Shown: positions 42,795 to 51,106, counted from the first letter of the stretch. The stretch is 52,759 nt of DNA from Lentisphaeria bacterium (GCA_017450705.1 JAFSTC010000101.1:1-52759), one strand, 5' to 3'. Numbers and translations are program-made. Notes: generated from the letters alone by a model not told the origin.

Positions 42795-42823
42795 AAGATA
42801 ATCCCGGTTTCCGCAAAAGTCAA
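42795..42823 (-). promoter_or_regulatory. Promoter of the ADH-SDR-MBL operon
   Basis: Reading leftward: TTGACT (42823-42818), 17 bases, TATCTT (42800-42795). Confidence 0.68.
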
Positions 42824-42859
42824 GGCGAAAAAGGGGTCCGGGGGGGGAAAACGCCGTTT

Positions 42860-44035
42860 TCAGAACTGCGTTTCCCACGAAGCAGTGCTCCGGCGGACCA
42901 GAGGCTTCACCTCTCCGGTCTCGGCCGTCAGGTCGAAACGGTCGATCTTGAGGCGGCGGACGAAGCGGGTCTCCAGCGGGAGTTCGTTTTCGACCGTCCC
43001 GGAGATGTTGTTCAAAGAAATGTTTTCCAGAACGGACGCCGCGTTGCCGGTCAGGATGACGGGCTCTTTGGCCCGGATCCTGAGATCCTCGAAAACCAGG
43101 TCATGGATCCCGCGCAGGGCGATGCCGTCGCCGCACCGGATGAGGATGGGGCTGCGTCCGCAGTCGAGATCGCAGTTTTTGAACGACAGATCGTGGATAT
43201 GGGCATATCCCGTGCAGTTTTTGCGCAGATACCACTCCGGATGCTGGCTCAGGATGCCGTTGCCCCGGCAGTGGAGGACGAGGTCGTGGAACTGGCAGTA
43301 CCTGATGGTGTCGTCGCTGGGGCATCCGATGCGGATCCCCTGACAGGGACTGTCCAGAACGCAGTTGGAGACGAGGACGTTCTCGCAGACGGCGGGCAGA
43401 TCGGCCCCGCGGCGGATGGCCCGCAGGATCAGACAGTCGTCGCCGGTGCGGAAGAAGCTGTCGGAAACCGTCACGTTGCGGCAGGCGTCGAGGTCGATGC
43501 CGTCGTTGTTGATCATCTGCTGGCAGCCCGTGATCCGGATGCGGTCCGCGTGCACCTCGGTGCATTCGCAGAGCCACATGGTCCACCCGGGGGAATCGAC
43601 GAAGGAGACGCCTTCGAACCGGACGTTCCGGCAGTTGAAGAACTGGATCATCCGCGTCCGGGGATGGGCGGGTTTCGGGAAAAACTCGCCGGGGGGAACG
43701 TTCCTGTCGTAGAAGAGGGGCCCCTGCCCGTTGATCTCGCCCTGCCCCGTGATGGCGACGTTTTCGGCGTCGGCGCAGGCGATGAAGCACTTGCGGCTGC
43801 CCTCGGGCGTCACCGGAAGTCCTGGATGATCGAAGTCGTCGTAATCGCGCCAGTCGGCGCTGCCGAGGAGGACCGCTCCGGCGGCAAGGCGCAGTTCGAC
43901 GTGGCTTTTCATCCAAATCGTCCCCGAGGGATACGTGCCGGGTCCGAGGAGGACGGTCCCGCCGCCCGAGGCGCCGACGGCGTCGATGGCCCGCTGGATG
44001 GCGGCGCCCGTTTTTTCGGTGACTGCGATATCCAT
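42860..44035 (-). CDS. GH28-like glycoside hydrolase (polygalacturonase family)
   Basis: A 391-residue right-handed beta-helix protein with no signal peptide. The start resembles GH28 enzymes (ATG at 44035, GGGAGG upstream; GGGTVLLGPGTYPSGTIWMK; VELRLAAGAVLLGS). The catalytic Asp region is intact as INNDGIDLDACRN and FRTGDDCL (near residues 180-205). The usual Gly-His-Gly and Arg-Ile-Lys motifs are changed to PCQGIRIG and LIRCGDG. It may therefore cleave a different uronate- or rhamnose-containing glycan. Being cytosolic, it would act on imported oligosaccharides, possibly from pectin or rhamnogalacturonan. Confidence 0.82.
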   Translation of the reverse strand: MDIAVTEKTGAAIQRAIDAVGASGGGTVLLGPGTYPSGTIWMKSHVELRLAAGAVLLGSADWRDYDDFDHPGLPVTPEGSRKCFIACADAENVAITGQGEINGQGPLFYDRNVPPGEFFPKPAHPRTRMIQFFNCRNVRFEGVSFVDSPGWTMWLCECTEVHADRIRITGCQQMINNDGIDLDACRNVTVSDSFFRTGDDCLILRAIRRGADLPAVCENVLVSNCVLDSPCQGIRIGCPSDDTIRYCQFHDLVLHCRGNGILSQHPEWYLRKNCTGYAHIHDLSFKNCDLDCGRSPILIRCGDGIALRGIHDLVFEDLRIRAKEPVILTGNAASVLENISLNNISGTVENELPLETRFVRRLKIDRFDLTAETGEVKPLVRRSTASWETQF

Positions 44036-44075
44036 GATCCCTCCCGTCTGTCTGCGTTTTTCCGGATGCGGCCGT

Positions 44076-44104
44076 AATATACAGCGGCGGGGCGGCGTTT
44101 TCAA
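44076..44104 (-). promoter_or_regulatory. Promoter of the GH28-like gene
   Basis: Reading leftward: TTGAAA (44104-44099), 17 bases, TATATT (44081-44076). The -35 overlaps the last codons of the upstream UPF0489 gene. Confidence 0.72.
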
Positions 44105-44766
44105 GACGCCGGGAGATTTTCGAGCCGCGTTTTGACGGCGGAGGCGACGAAGGGGCCCGTGATGTCCTCTTTCGGAAGCTTCAACAGCCGCACCCAATCG
44201 CTCTCGAGAGAGACGGTCACCAGTTCCGCCCGGCGCAGCAGCGCGTCGAAATAACCGCCGTCCCGGGGAGAAAGCGCCCGGCGGGTGAGGAAATAATCGC
44301 AGTCGATGTCCAGAATGAAAGCCCCGTATCGGCCGATGTCGCCGAATTGACGGAAAAGATAATCGCCCTCCAGCACGGAATCCGCCAGAGCACGACAACG
44401 CTTCGGCTCCCGGAGGAATTCGTTTTCCTCCGGCCAGCGCGGATCGCAGAGCACGTGCAGACGGCGATCCGCGGGCACCGTGGCGCAGGTGTGGGAGGCG
44501 ATGAACACCTCTTCGACGAGCCCGGACTTCACCGCCCAGTCGAAGTGTTCGTCGTGCCGGAGACGGGCAACGGCGCTTTCCACGGTCTCCGGACTGCGCC
44601 AGGCCTCCTCGCCGATCTCGGCGGCGTCGTCCCGGAAGGCCCGGACCACGTCGGTGTGGTGATCGAGAGAGAGGACGCGGACGGGAGTCGTCTCATGGGC
44701 CCGTCTCCATGCCGCCCAGAAGGTCAGCACCCCGTGGTGGAACGGTGTGACGTGGAATCTCTTCAC
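44101..44766 (-). CDS. UPF0489 / arginase-fold metallohydrolase-like protein
   Basis: A 221-residue protein of the UPF0489 type. Residues TPFHHGVLTFWAAWR (about 8-22), VLSLDHHTDVV (about 32-42) and FILDIDCDYF (about 150-159) give the His/Asp metal pattern of the arginase-like fold. The family includes peptide arginases that turn Arg into Orn in ribosomal peptides, but most members are uncharacterised. It uses GTG at 44766, overlapping the ABC ATPase stop (GTGA), so it is translationally coupled to a lipoprotein-export-type transporter. No precursor-peptide gene is evident nearby. Confidence 0.72.
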   Translation of the reverse strand: MKRFHVTPFHHGVLTFWAAWRRAHETTPVRVLSLDHHTDVVRAFRDDAAEIGEEAWRSPETVESAVARLRHDEHFDWAVKSGLVEEVFIASHTCATVPADRRLHVLCDPRWPEENEFLREPKRCRALADSVLEGDYLFRQFGDIGRYGAFILDIDCDYFLTRRALSPRDGGYFDALLRRAELVTVSLESDWVRLLKLPKEDITGPFVASAVKTRLENLPAS

Positions 44767-45449
44767 TTCAACCGGCCGTCGGCCAGCTCCACGGTCTTGT
44801 CCGCGAAGGCGGCCAGATCGCGGTTGTGGGTGATCATGAGGATCGTGAGGTCCGGATCGGCCTTGCGGAGTTCTCCGAAAAGGCGGATGACCTCGTCTCC
44901 GGTCTTCGAGTCGAGGTTGCCGGTGGGCTCGTCGGCCAGAAGCAGTCCGGGAGAATTCACCAGCGCCCGGGCGATGGCGGCCCGCTGCTGCTCGCCGCCG
45001 GAGAGTTCGCCGGGGCGGTGCCGGAGACGTCCGGCGAGGCCCACCGAGGAAAGCAGTTCCGCCGCCCGGCTTCTGGCCCGCGCGGAAGAGGCCCCGCCCA
45101 GACGGGCCGCCAGCGTGACGTTCTCCCAGATGGAGAGCTCGGGGAGCAGCTGGTAGTTTTGAAAGACGAATCCGATCCTTTTGGCCCGGAATCTTGCGGC
45201 GGCGCGCCGTCCCATGCGGGAGATGTCCTCCCCCGCGATGCGGATCGTTCCCCCATCGGGCCGCTCCAGCGCGCCCACCAGATTGAGCAAGGTGGTCTTG
45301 CCGCTGCCGGAAGCGCCGAAGACACAGCACCACTCCCCCGTCCTGAGGACGAGATCCACGCCCTTCAAAACCTCGAGGACGTTGTTCCCCAGCCGGTAGG
45401 AGCGGCGGAGACCCGAAACTTCGAGCATGTTTTCCACAGGTGTCTTCAT
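44763..45449 (-). CDS. lolD: ABC transporter ATPase, LolD/MacB type
   Basis: A 228-residue ATPase. Walker A is VFGASGSGKTTLLNL (about 43-57), the Q-loop is FVFQNYQLLP, the signature is ELSGGEQQRAAIARAL near residue 147, Walker B is LLLADEPTGNLDS, and the switch His is in LMITHNR. The sequence fits the LolD/MacB/FtsE group. With the adjacent permease it would power release of lipoproteins from the inner membrane. The start ATG at 45449 shares a base with the permease stop (TGATG); GTG at 45452 is an alternative. TGAGG lies about 8 bases upstream. Confidence 0.92.
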   Translation of the reverse strand: MKTPVENMLEVSGLRRSYRLGNNVLEVLKGVDLVLRTGEWCCVFGASGSGKTTLLNLVGALERPDGGTIRIAGEDISRMGRRAAARFRAKRIGFVFQNYQLLPELSIWENVTLAARLGGASSARARSRAAELLSSVGLAGRLRHRPGELSGGEQQRAAIARALVNSPGLLLADEPTGNLDSKTGDEVIRLFGELRKADPDLTILMITHNRDLAAFADKTVELADGRLK

Positions 45450-46717
45450 CACTCGTACCTCAGAGCCCGGGCCGGATCAAGACTTGCGGCCCTCAGGGCG
45501 GGCAGGAGCGCCCCGAAGGTGCACAGCACGATGCTGGAGACGACGATGAAGACCACGTCGGTCGCGACGATGTGGGCCGGCAGCTCGTTGAAATAATAGA
45601 ATTCCTTGGGAAACAGCTCCATGTGGGTCCACCGGGAGACCAGCCTCAATATGTCGTTCCGGAAAAAGATCACCAGCCAGCCGAGAAGGGACCCCGCACC
45701 GCTGCCGATCACGCCGATCAGAAAACCCTGGAAAATGAAGACCCGCGTCACCATTCCGTCGGTGGCGCCGATGGCTTTGAGCAGACCGATCTCGCGGGTC
45801 TTCTGGTAGACGGAGGTGATGAGCGTGTTGGCGATGCTGAAGGCCGCGACGAGCACGATGAAGATCAGCAGAAAGAACATCATGCGTTTTTCCACGGCGA
45901 GGACGCCCAGAAGTCTGCGGTTGCTTTCCTCCCAGGTGGTGACGATGTAATCCCGGGGGAGCGCCTTGCGGATCCGGCTGACCAGCTCCGTCTGCCGGAA
46001 GGCATCCGGTCCCCAGCCGAAGACGGCGGTGGCGGCGCCCCAGGGCAGATCCACCAGTTCGGCCGCATCGTCGGCCCCCGCGAAGAGGACGGTGCTGTCG
46101 AAATCGTACTTGCCCATGGAGTAGATCCCCGAAACGACGAACTCCGTGGGCAGATAGGCCGATCCCTTGCGGCTGAGGGCGATGCCGCCGTCGGGCTTGA
46201 ACTCCACGAGATCGGTGAGCTTCTGCGCCGAGTGGAAGAGCAGCCTGTCTCCGACGGAAACGCCCCAGCGGGCAGCCATGGCGCTGCTGATGACGACGTG
46301 ACGTTTCTCGAGATCGACCTTGCCGGAGACGAGTTTTTTGCTCAAATCGAGATGGCGGTCCAGATCCTTCGCCGCGGCGCCGAACATGATGACACGGGTG
46401 TCCAGCCGGTTGCTTCCGTACTGGACGAGGATGCTGGACTGGATGACGGGCGCCGCCGTCCCGCCCGCCTTCCCGACCGCCTCGACGATCCATGCGGGAT
46501 CGTTGACGGCGTAACGGTAATGGCGGATCTGAAAATGGGCCTGAGTCTCCACCAGTTTGCTTTTCATGAGATCGGTGAAGCCGGTCATGACGGCCAGCAC
46601 GACCATGAGCACCGTCACGCCCAGCATCACCCCGACGATGCTGGTCACGGTGATGAGCGAAACGGCGCTGCGCCGCGGCACGAGATAACGGCCCGCAAGA
46701 AACAATTCCGTCAGCAT
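45449..46717 (-). CDS. LolC/LolE-type lipoprotein-releasing permease
   Basis: A 422-residue inner-membrane permease of the FtsX/MacB-like class. The N-terminal ELFLAGRYLVPRRSAVSLIT precedes the first helix (about 20-48). A large periplasmic domain spans about 50-280, followed by three helices; SVYQKTREIGLLKAIGAT (about 300-317) is the ATPase-coupling signature. Only one permease gene is present, so it may work as a homodimer (LolF-like) rather than as a LolC/LolE pair. AAGGA precedes the ATG. Confidence 0.9.
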   Translation of the reverse strand: MLTELFLAGRYLVPRRSAVSLITVTSIVGVMLGVTVLMVVLAVMTGFTDLMKSKLVETQAHFQIRHYRYAVNDPAWIVEAVGKAGGTAAPVIQSSILVQYGSNRLDTRVIMFGAAAKDLDRHLDLSKKLVSGKVDLEKRHVVISSAMAARWGVSVGDRLLFHSAQKLTDLVEFKPDGGIALSRKGSAYLPTEFVVSGIYSMGKYDFDSTVLFAGADDAAELVDLPWGAATAVFGWGPDAFRQTELVSRIRKALPRDYIVTTWEESNRRLLGVLAVEKRMMFFLLIFIVLVAAFSIANTLITSVYQKTREIGLLKAIGATDGMVTRVFIFQGFLIGVIGSGAGSLLGWLVIFFRNDILRLVSRWTHMELFPKEFYYFNELPAHIVATDVVFIVVSSIVLCTFGALLPALRAASLDPARALRYE

Positions 46718-46751
46718 ATTCCTTTTTCCCGGCTCCTCTGTTACTTGATAG

Positions 46752-46780
46752 AATATATCCCCGCTTCGCCGATTTCTCAA
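46752..46780 (-). promoter_or_regulatory. Promoter of the Lol-UPF0489 operon
   Basis: Reading leftward: TTGAGA (46780-46775), 17 bases, TATATT (46757-46752). Confidence 0.7.
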
Positions 46781-46800
46781 ATATGATTTCGCGTCTTTTC

Positions 46801-46829
46801 TTGAAGACGGGCTCGGCAGAGAGTATATT
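46801..46829 (+). promoter_or_regulatory. Promoter of nadE
   Basis: TTGAAG (46801-46806), 17 bases, TATATT (46824-46829), 42 bases before the ATG. Confidence 0.7.
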
Positions 46830-46871
46830 AAATCCCGGAAAAAGACCAAGAGGAACGACTGGAGGAAAATC

Positions 46872-48731
46872 ATGTCAGCCTTTTTCAGAACGGCCGCGGC
46901 GGTCCCCCGGCTCGAAGTGGCGGCCCCGGACTTCAACATCGGCAGGATCATCGGACTTTACCGGAAAGCCGCATCGGAAAACGCTTCGGCGGTGCTCTTC
47001 CCCGAACTGGCCCTCACCGGCAGCACCTGCGGGGACCTCTTCCGTCACGAACGGCTCCTCGCGAGCGCCCGCAAGGCCCTGCTCCGCGCGGCGGAAGCCA
47101 CGGCGGACTCCCCCGCGATCCTCATCGCAGGTCTCCCGTGGCGAGAGGGCAGACACCTCTTCAACGCCGTCGCCGTCTGTCAGAACGGCCGGGTCTCCGG
47201 ACTGGCCGTTACCGGAAGGACTCCCGGCGAGGACCGGCTTCCCTCCCCCGATGACCTGCCCGAGACCGTGACGCTCGACGGGACGCCCGTCCCCTTCGGC
47301 AGGGATCTGCTCTTCGAAACGCCGGACTTCACCTTCGCCGTGGAGTGCGGAGAAGCATTTTTCTCCGCTTCTTCCCGGTCTGCCGCCCTGGCGGCCGCGG
47401 GGGCGCAGCTTCTCTTCATCCCCGACGCCTCCTGCGAGACGGCGGGCGCATCGCTCCGGCGCAAGGCGGCGCTGGAGAGCGAAAGTGCGAGACTTGCCGC
47501 CGGGCTCGTCTTCTCGGGCGCGGGCGTGGAGGAGTCCACGGGGAACGGCGTCTGCGCAGGGCACGCCCTCATCGCCTTCGACGGACAGACCGCCGCGGAA
47601 AACAAGCGTTTCGACCGGGAGGAAAGCCTCATCTTTGCCGACATCAGTCCCGCGGCGCTGGACTACCGGCGCATGGTCTCAGGCACCTTCGACGGAATGA
47701 CGGCCCCCGCCATGCGCCGGGTCCGCCTCGAAAAAACGGAAAAAGCCCCCGATCTGCGCTTTGCCCCCGTCGAAAAAAGCCCCTTCATCCCGGAGGATCC
47801 CGAAATGCGCCGCGACTGCTGCCGGGAGATATTTTCCATCCAGACCGCGGCGCTGGCCAAACGCTTCACCTCAAGCGGCGCAAAACGTCTGGTGGTGGGC
47901 CTCTCCGGCGGGCTGGACTCCACATTGGCCCTCCTCGCCTCGGTCAAGTGCTGCGACCTGCTGGCCCTCCCCCGAAAAATAATCTGCGCCGTCACCATGC
48001 CCGGCTTCGGCACCTCCCAGCGGACCAAAGGCAATGCCGAAACCATCGCCGAACGCTCCGGAGCGGAGCTGCGGGTCATCCCCATCCACGCCGCCGTGGA
48101 ACAGCACTTCCGCGACATCGGCCACGATCCGGAAAATCACGATGTGGTCTACGAAAACAGTCAGGCCCGGGAACGCACCCAGATCCTCATGGACATCGCC
48201 AACGCCGAAAAAGCCCTCTTCGTCGGCACCGGCGACCTCTCCGAGATCGCCCTCGGCTGGTGCACCTTCAACGGCGACCACATGTCCATGTACGGCGTCA
48301 ACTGCGGCATCCCCAAGACCCTGATGCGCAGCATGGTGGAGTTCGCCGCCTCCGAGTCCGAACCGGAACTGGCCGCCGCCCTGCGCGACATCTGCGCCAC
48401 CCCAGTCTCCCCCGAACTCCTCCCCGGCGGCGCCCAGGAGACCGAAAACATCGTCGGCAGTTACGAACTCCACGACTTTTTCCTGTACCGTTTCCTCAGA
48501 TACGGCGAGGAGCCAGAGACCCTCGCCCGCCTCGCGGAAAAAACCTTTGCCGGCGGCTACACCCGTCAGGAGATCGACCGCACTCTTGAGATCTTCGTCA
48601 GACGTTTTTTCACCCAGCAATTCAAACGCAACGCCGCCCCCGAAGGTCCCCGCGCCTGCGCCGTCTCCCTCGACGCCCGGCACGGCTGGCGCATGCCCTC
48701 CGACAGCTCCCCCGCCCTCTGGAAGCGGTGA
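46872..48731 (+). CDS. nadE: NAD+ synthetase with N-terminal nitrilase-like domain
   Basis: A 619-residue protein that makes NAD+ from deamido-NAD+ and ATP in the cytosol. Residues ~1-290 form the nitrilase-like (glutaminase) domain, and ~315-619 the synthetase with P-loop VVGLSGGLDSTLALL near 351 and FVGTGDLSEIALGW near 450. In the glutaminase domain the Glu is present (FPELALTG, E45). The catalytic Lys region reads VTGRTPGED, and the Cys motif (usually VEICEDLW) reads VECGEAFF, placing Gly (160) where the nucleophile should be and Cys one residue early. Ammonia, not glutamine, may be the nitrogen donor. GGAGGAAAATC precedes the ATG. Confidence 0.92.
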   Translation: MSAFFRTAAAVPRLEVAAPDFNIGRIIGLYRKAASENASAVLFPELALTGSTCGDLFRHERLLASARKALLRAAEATADSPAILIAGLPWREGRHLFNAVAVCQNGRVSGLAVTGRTPGEDRLPSPDDLPETVTLDGTPVPFGRDLLFETPDFTFAVECGEAFFSASSRSAALAAAGAQLLFIPDASCETAGASLRRKAALESESARLAAGLVFSGAGVEESTGNGVCAGHALIAFDGQTAAENKRFDREESLIFADISPAALDYRRMVSGTFDGMTAPAMRRVRLEKTEKAPDLRFAPVEKSPFIPEDPEMRRDCCREIFSIQTAALAKRFTSSGAKRLVVGLSGGLDSTLALLASVKCCDLLALPRKIICAVTMPGFGTSQRTKGNAETIAERSGAELRVIPIHAAVEQHFRDIGHDPENHDVVYENSQARERTQILMDIANAEKALFVGTGDLSEIALGWCTFNGDHMSMYGVNCGIPKTLMRSMVEFAASESEPELAAALRDICATPVSPELLPGGAQETENIVGSYELHDFFLYRFLRYGEEPETLARLAEKTFAGGYTRQEIDRTLEIFVRRFFTQQFKRNAAPEGPRACAVSLDARHGWRMPSDSSPALWKR

Positions 48732-49142
48732 GCGATCGGAGCCCGTGGGAGTCATGCGGGGGCGCTTGCGCCGCCCCCCGCACCCCCCGGCGCCCCGTGG
48801 CACGGGGAGGCGAGTAGGCCGGTGGCACGCGGGCCGCGGGCAGAAAGACGTGTTGCAAAATAAGTGCGCGGTCTTCCCGTTTTTCTACGGAAAGACCGCG
48901 CACATATTTTGCAACGGTTTGCCGCCGGAGGGACGAAAAGTCGCTCACGCGATTTTCTTCCCCCCGGACCCCCTTGCTTGTACCGTTACTCCTCCGAAGC
49001 CCGTATGGTGACAACTATGCCGCAGCGGTTTTAGTTAACACAGGGCCGTGAGGCTGTCCGACCCGCCCCGCCAAAGCTATGGCGGGCAAGCAGGTCCGAC
49101 ATCTCATCTCTGTTTTTTATCCTATCTTGAAAAAATTTTTTC
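48732..49142. other. Palindrome-rich intergenic region without a recognisable gene
   Basis: No convincing coding sequence or tRNA was found between nadE and the next promoter. The left part is extremely GC-rich, with hairpins at 48756-48781 (GGGGGCGC/GCGCCGCCCCC, one bulge) and 48793-48807 (CCCCG/CGGGG). A long palindrome is at 48853-48914, and another hairpin at 48935-48957 (GAAAA.TCGC/GCGATTTTC). A last one at 49067-49086 is CCCGCCA/TGGCGGG. This looks like a cluster of extragenic palindromic elements; nadE termination could use any of them. Confidence 0.65.
48853..48914. repeat. 62-base near-perfect inverted repeat
   Basis: TTGCAAAATA.GTGCGCGGTCTT (48853-48875) pairs with AAGACCGCGCAC.TATTTTGCAA (48892-48914). 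One A/A mismatch breaks the arms, and a further 3-bp CCG/CGG pairing lies inside the loop. No T-run follows, so it is not a classic terminator. The length and perfection suggest a mobile or extragenic palindromic element, or an RNA cruciform. Confidence 0.85.
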
Positions 49143-49170
49143 TTGAAATCGGAAAAAAGGGCTGTATATT
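49143..49170 (+). promoter_or_regulatory. Promoter of the GntR/LacI-type regulator
   Basis: TTGAAA (49143-49148), 16 bases, TATATT (49165-49170), 36 bases before the ATG. A small palindrome, ATGATCAT, lies at 49182-49189. Confidence 0.7.
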
Positions 49171-49206
49171 TGTGGCGGTACATGATCATCTTTGCGGGAG
49201 CGGAAG

Positions 49207-50238
49207 ATGTTTCCATCGAAAGCGCCGTTCATCACGGCGGAGATCGAACGGCGGATACGGCTGGGGTTTTATCAGGAGAAACTCCCGGCCAACAACAAGC
49301 TGCGGAACGAGTTTCTGGTGGCCCGGCAGACCCTGACGGATGCGCTGAAGCCGCTTTTCGCGAGGGGGCTGCTCTCGTGCGCCTCGCCCCGGGACGGGGT
49401 CAGGATCCATCCGGAGAACCTGACGCGGGGCATCATCGCCGTCGTTTCCGGATACAATTACACTTCGGACGAAAAAAATCTTCTCCTCGACATACGTCAG
49501 GACGGATTCACGGCCCTGAAAATCAGAAAGACCGGGAGCGCCCCCTGTCCACACTGGCTTCCGGAGAATTCCGACGGGGTCATGTTCATCAACAGTTCCC
49601 TCGACAGAGAAACCGCCCGATTTCTCAAGGAGAAGGGGATCCCCTTCATCTCCTGCAATCTGACACCGTTTCTCCCGGGAATCCCGTACATCGATTATGA
49701 TAATCCGGCCCTCTATGATCTCCTGCTGACGACCCTCGAGAGAAAGGGTTACAGGCGCATCGCCTTTTTTACGAACAGCCGCCTTGAGGGATACAACGCC
49801 CGGGCAGCCCGGGAGATCAGAAGGCTGAAAAGGCGGCACGCCCTCCCCGTCGAATCTTACGACCGCATCGTCCTTCCTCCCGGCGATTCGATGCAGACGG
49901 CGCTGAAAAAATACATCGCCGCCTGCCGGGCAAAGGACTCTTTCCCCGAGATTCTGATCTCCGATCCGGACGTTTCCCGGCAATTCCGCCAGCTCTGCGC
50001 CGCGGCGGGCGCGGGGGACCCGGTCCGCACATTTCTTTACCACCGGGCCCGATCCTCATCCCCGCAGGAATCGGAAAATCTCTACTCCTTCTATTCCCTC
50101 GAGATGGGATGGCGTCTCTGGGTGCAGGGGTACAGGCTTCTCAGGGAGATCATTTTCGGCCGGGATCCAAAAAGCGTTCACGTCCTCGTCCCGCGCAGGA
50201 TCGCCTTCGACCGGGAAATCGCCGGAAAACCGCTGTAG
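49207..50238 (+). CDS. GntR-type HTH / LacI-type ligand-binding transcriptional regulator
   Basis: A 343-residue regulator. Residues ~1-72 are a winged helix of the GntR kind ([37 protein letters not shown]). Residues ~82-343 resemble a LacI/periplasmic-binding-protein sensor ([57 protein letters not shown]). This AraR-like architecture senses sugars. The ATG at 49207 follows GGGAG at 6 bases, better than the TTG at 49192. It precedes a pseudopilin and a rhamnogalacturonan-lyase-like gene, so it probably controls pectin-derived sugar use. The palindrome at 42773-42786 is a candidate site but may belong to another regulator. Confidence 0.88.
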   Translation: MFPSKAPFITAEIERRIRLGFYQEKLPANNKLRNEFLVARQTLTDALKPLFARGLLSCASPRDGVRIHPENLTRGIIAVVSGYNYTSDEKNLLLDIRQDGFTALKIRKTGSAPCPHWLPENSDGVMFINSSLDRETARFLKEKGIPFISCNLTPFLPGIPYIDYDNPALYDLLLTTLERKGYRRIAFFTNSRLEGYNARAAREIRRLKRRHALPVESYDRIVLPPGDSMQTALKKYIAACRAKDSFPEILISDPDVSRQFRQLCAAAGAGDPVRTFLYHRARSSSPQESENLYSFYSLEMGWRLWVQGYRLLREIIFGRDPKSVHVLVPRRIAFDREIAGKPL

Positions 50239-50281
50239 TTTTATGTCCTACCTTGAACCGAGAAATACCCTCTCCCCCGCC

Positions 50282-50310
50282 TTGATTCACCGGGAAAGCC
50301 GGGGTATGGT
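50282..50310 (+). promoter_or_regulatory. Probable promoter of the pseudopilin gene
   Basis: TTGATT (50282-50287), 17 bases, TATGGT (50305-50310), 64 bases before the start. Confidence 0.5.
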
Positions 50311-50374
50311 ATGGCGGAAACCCTTTCAGGGACAGCATCCGAACTGCAAACCGGAAAACAGGAGGAAAATTCTC

Positions 50375-51106
50375 ATGGACAGCAAAACGGCGGCACCCGG
50401 AAAATCCGAACATCGCTTCACCCTCATAGAGCTGCTGGTCGTGATCGCCATCATCGCGATCCTGGCCGCCATGCTCATGCCCGCCCTGCAGCAGGCGCGG
50501 GAACGGGGCAAGACGGTCAGTTGCATGAATAATCTCAAGCAGCTCGGTGTTCAGGTCAACACCTATTACTCCTCGTTTGACGACTTTCTCATGCCGTGGC
50601 AGGGCATGACCCGGTATGACAACGGCAGCAGCGTCGAGTGGCATGTGGGGACCAGCTGGTTCTGCAACACCATGAAGAAGTCCATCGCCGCCACCAGTGA
50701 TGAGCTTGCGAACGTGCCCAAGGCGATGATCTGTCCCTCCGTCCCGCCGGAAGCCAAGCGCTGTTTCGGTTATTATCCGACGGAGTTCTGGAAAAACAGA
50801 AGCTACACCATGACTCAGGGGTCGTCGTGGGCGGCCGATCAGCATCAGGGCTTCAAGTATCTGAAGATCCGCAATCCCGGCAAGGTTGTCCACCTGACCG
50901 ACGGCATCGGCATGGCTTCCTATGCCCAGGACTCGCCGTCCCAGTACGAGATCGAATATGCCTTCAACAAGAAAAGCGGACGGCGGGTCGATTACCGTCA
51001 CGCCGGAGCGACCAACGTGCTCACCCTCGGCGGGAATGTCGTGTCGGTCAGCAAGCTCAAACAGACCGTCTACAACGACCGGAATCAGCAGCAGGGTCTC
51101 TTTTGA
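50375..51106 (+). CDS. Type II secretion pseudopilin-like protein
   Basis: A 243-residue prepilin-like protein. The class III signal region is [18 protein letters not shown] near residues 13-30, with the conserved Glu5 after the cleavage point; Arg rather than Gly precedes the Phe. The rest is a globular domain ([34 protein letters not shown]), as in the many pseudopilin-like genes of Lentisphaerae and Planctomycetes. AGGAGG lies 9 bases before the ATG. It sits between a sugar regulator and a secreted lyase-like gene and may help display or export enzymes; its real role is unknown. Confidence 0.9.
   Translation: MDSKTAAPGKSEHRFTLIELLVVIAIIAILAAMLMPALQQARERGKTVSCMNNLKQLGVQVNTYYSSFDDFLMPWQGMTRYDNGSSVEWHVGTSWFCNTMKKSIAATSDELANVPKAMICPSVPPEAKRCFGYYPTEFWKNRSYTMTQGSSWAADQHQGFKYLKIRNPGKVVHLTDGIGMASYAQDSPSQYEIEYAFNKKSGRRVDYRHAGATNVLTLGGNVVSVSKLKQTVYNDRNQQQGLF

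Noticed and set aside
48853-48914. Long palindrome considered as an ordinary rho-independent terminator of nadE
   Set aside because: The stem is far too long and is not followed by a T-run. The repeat-element reading fits better, though termination there is not excluded.
49017-49100. Structured stretch considered as a tRNA or small RNA gene
   Set aside because: No cloverleaf, no CCA-compatible acceptor stem and no T-loop consensus; only a simple 7-bp hairpin.
49031-49216. 61-codon minus-strand frame in the palindrome-rich gap
   Set aside because: Overlaps the regulator promoter and start, has no recognisable domain, and contains the hairpin repeats.
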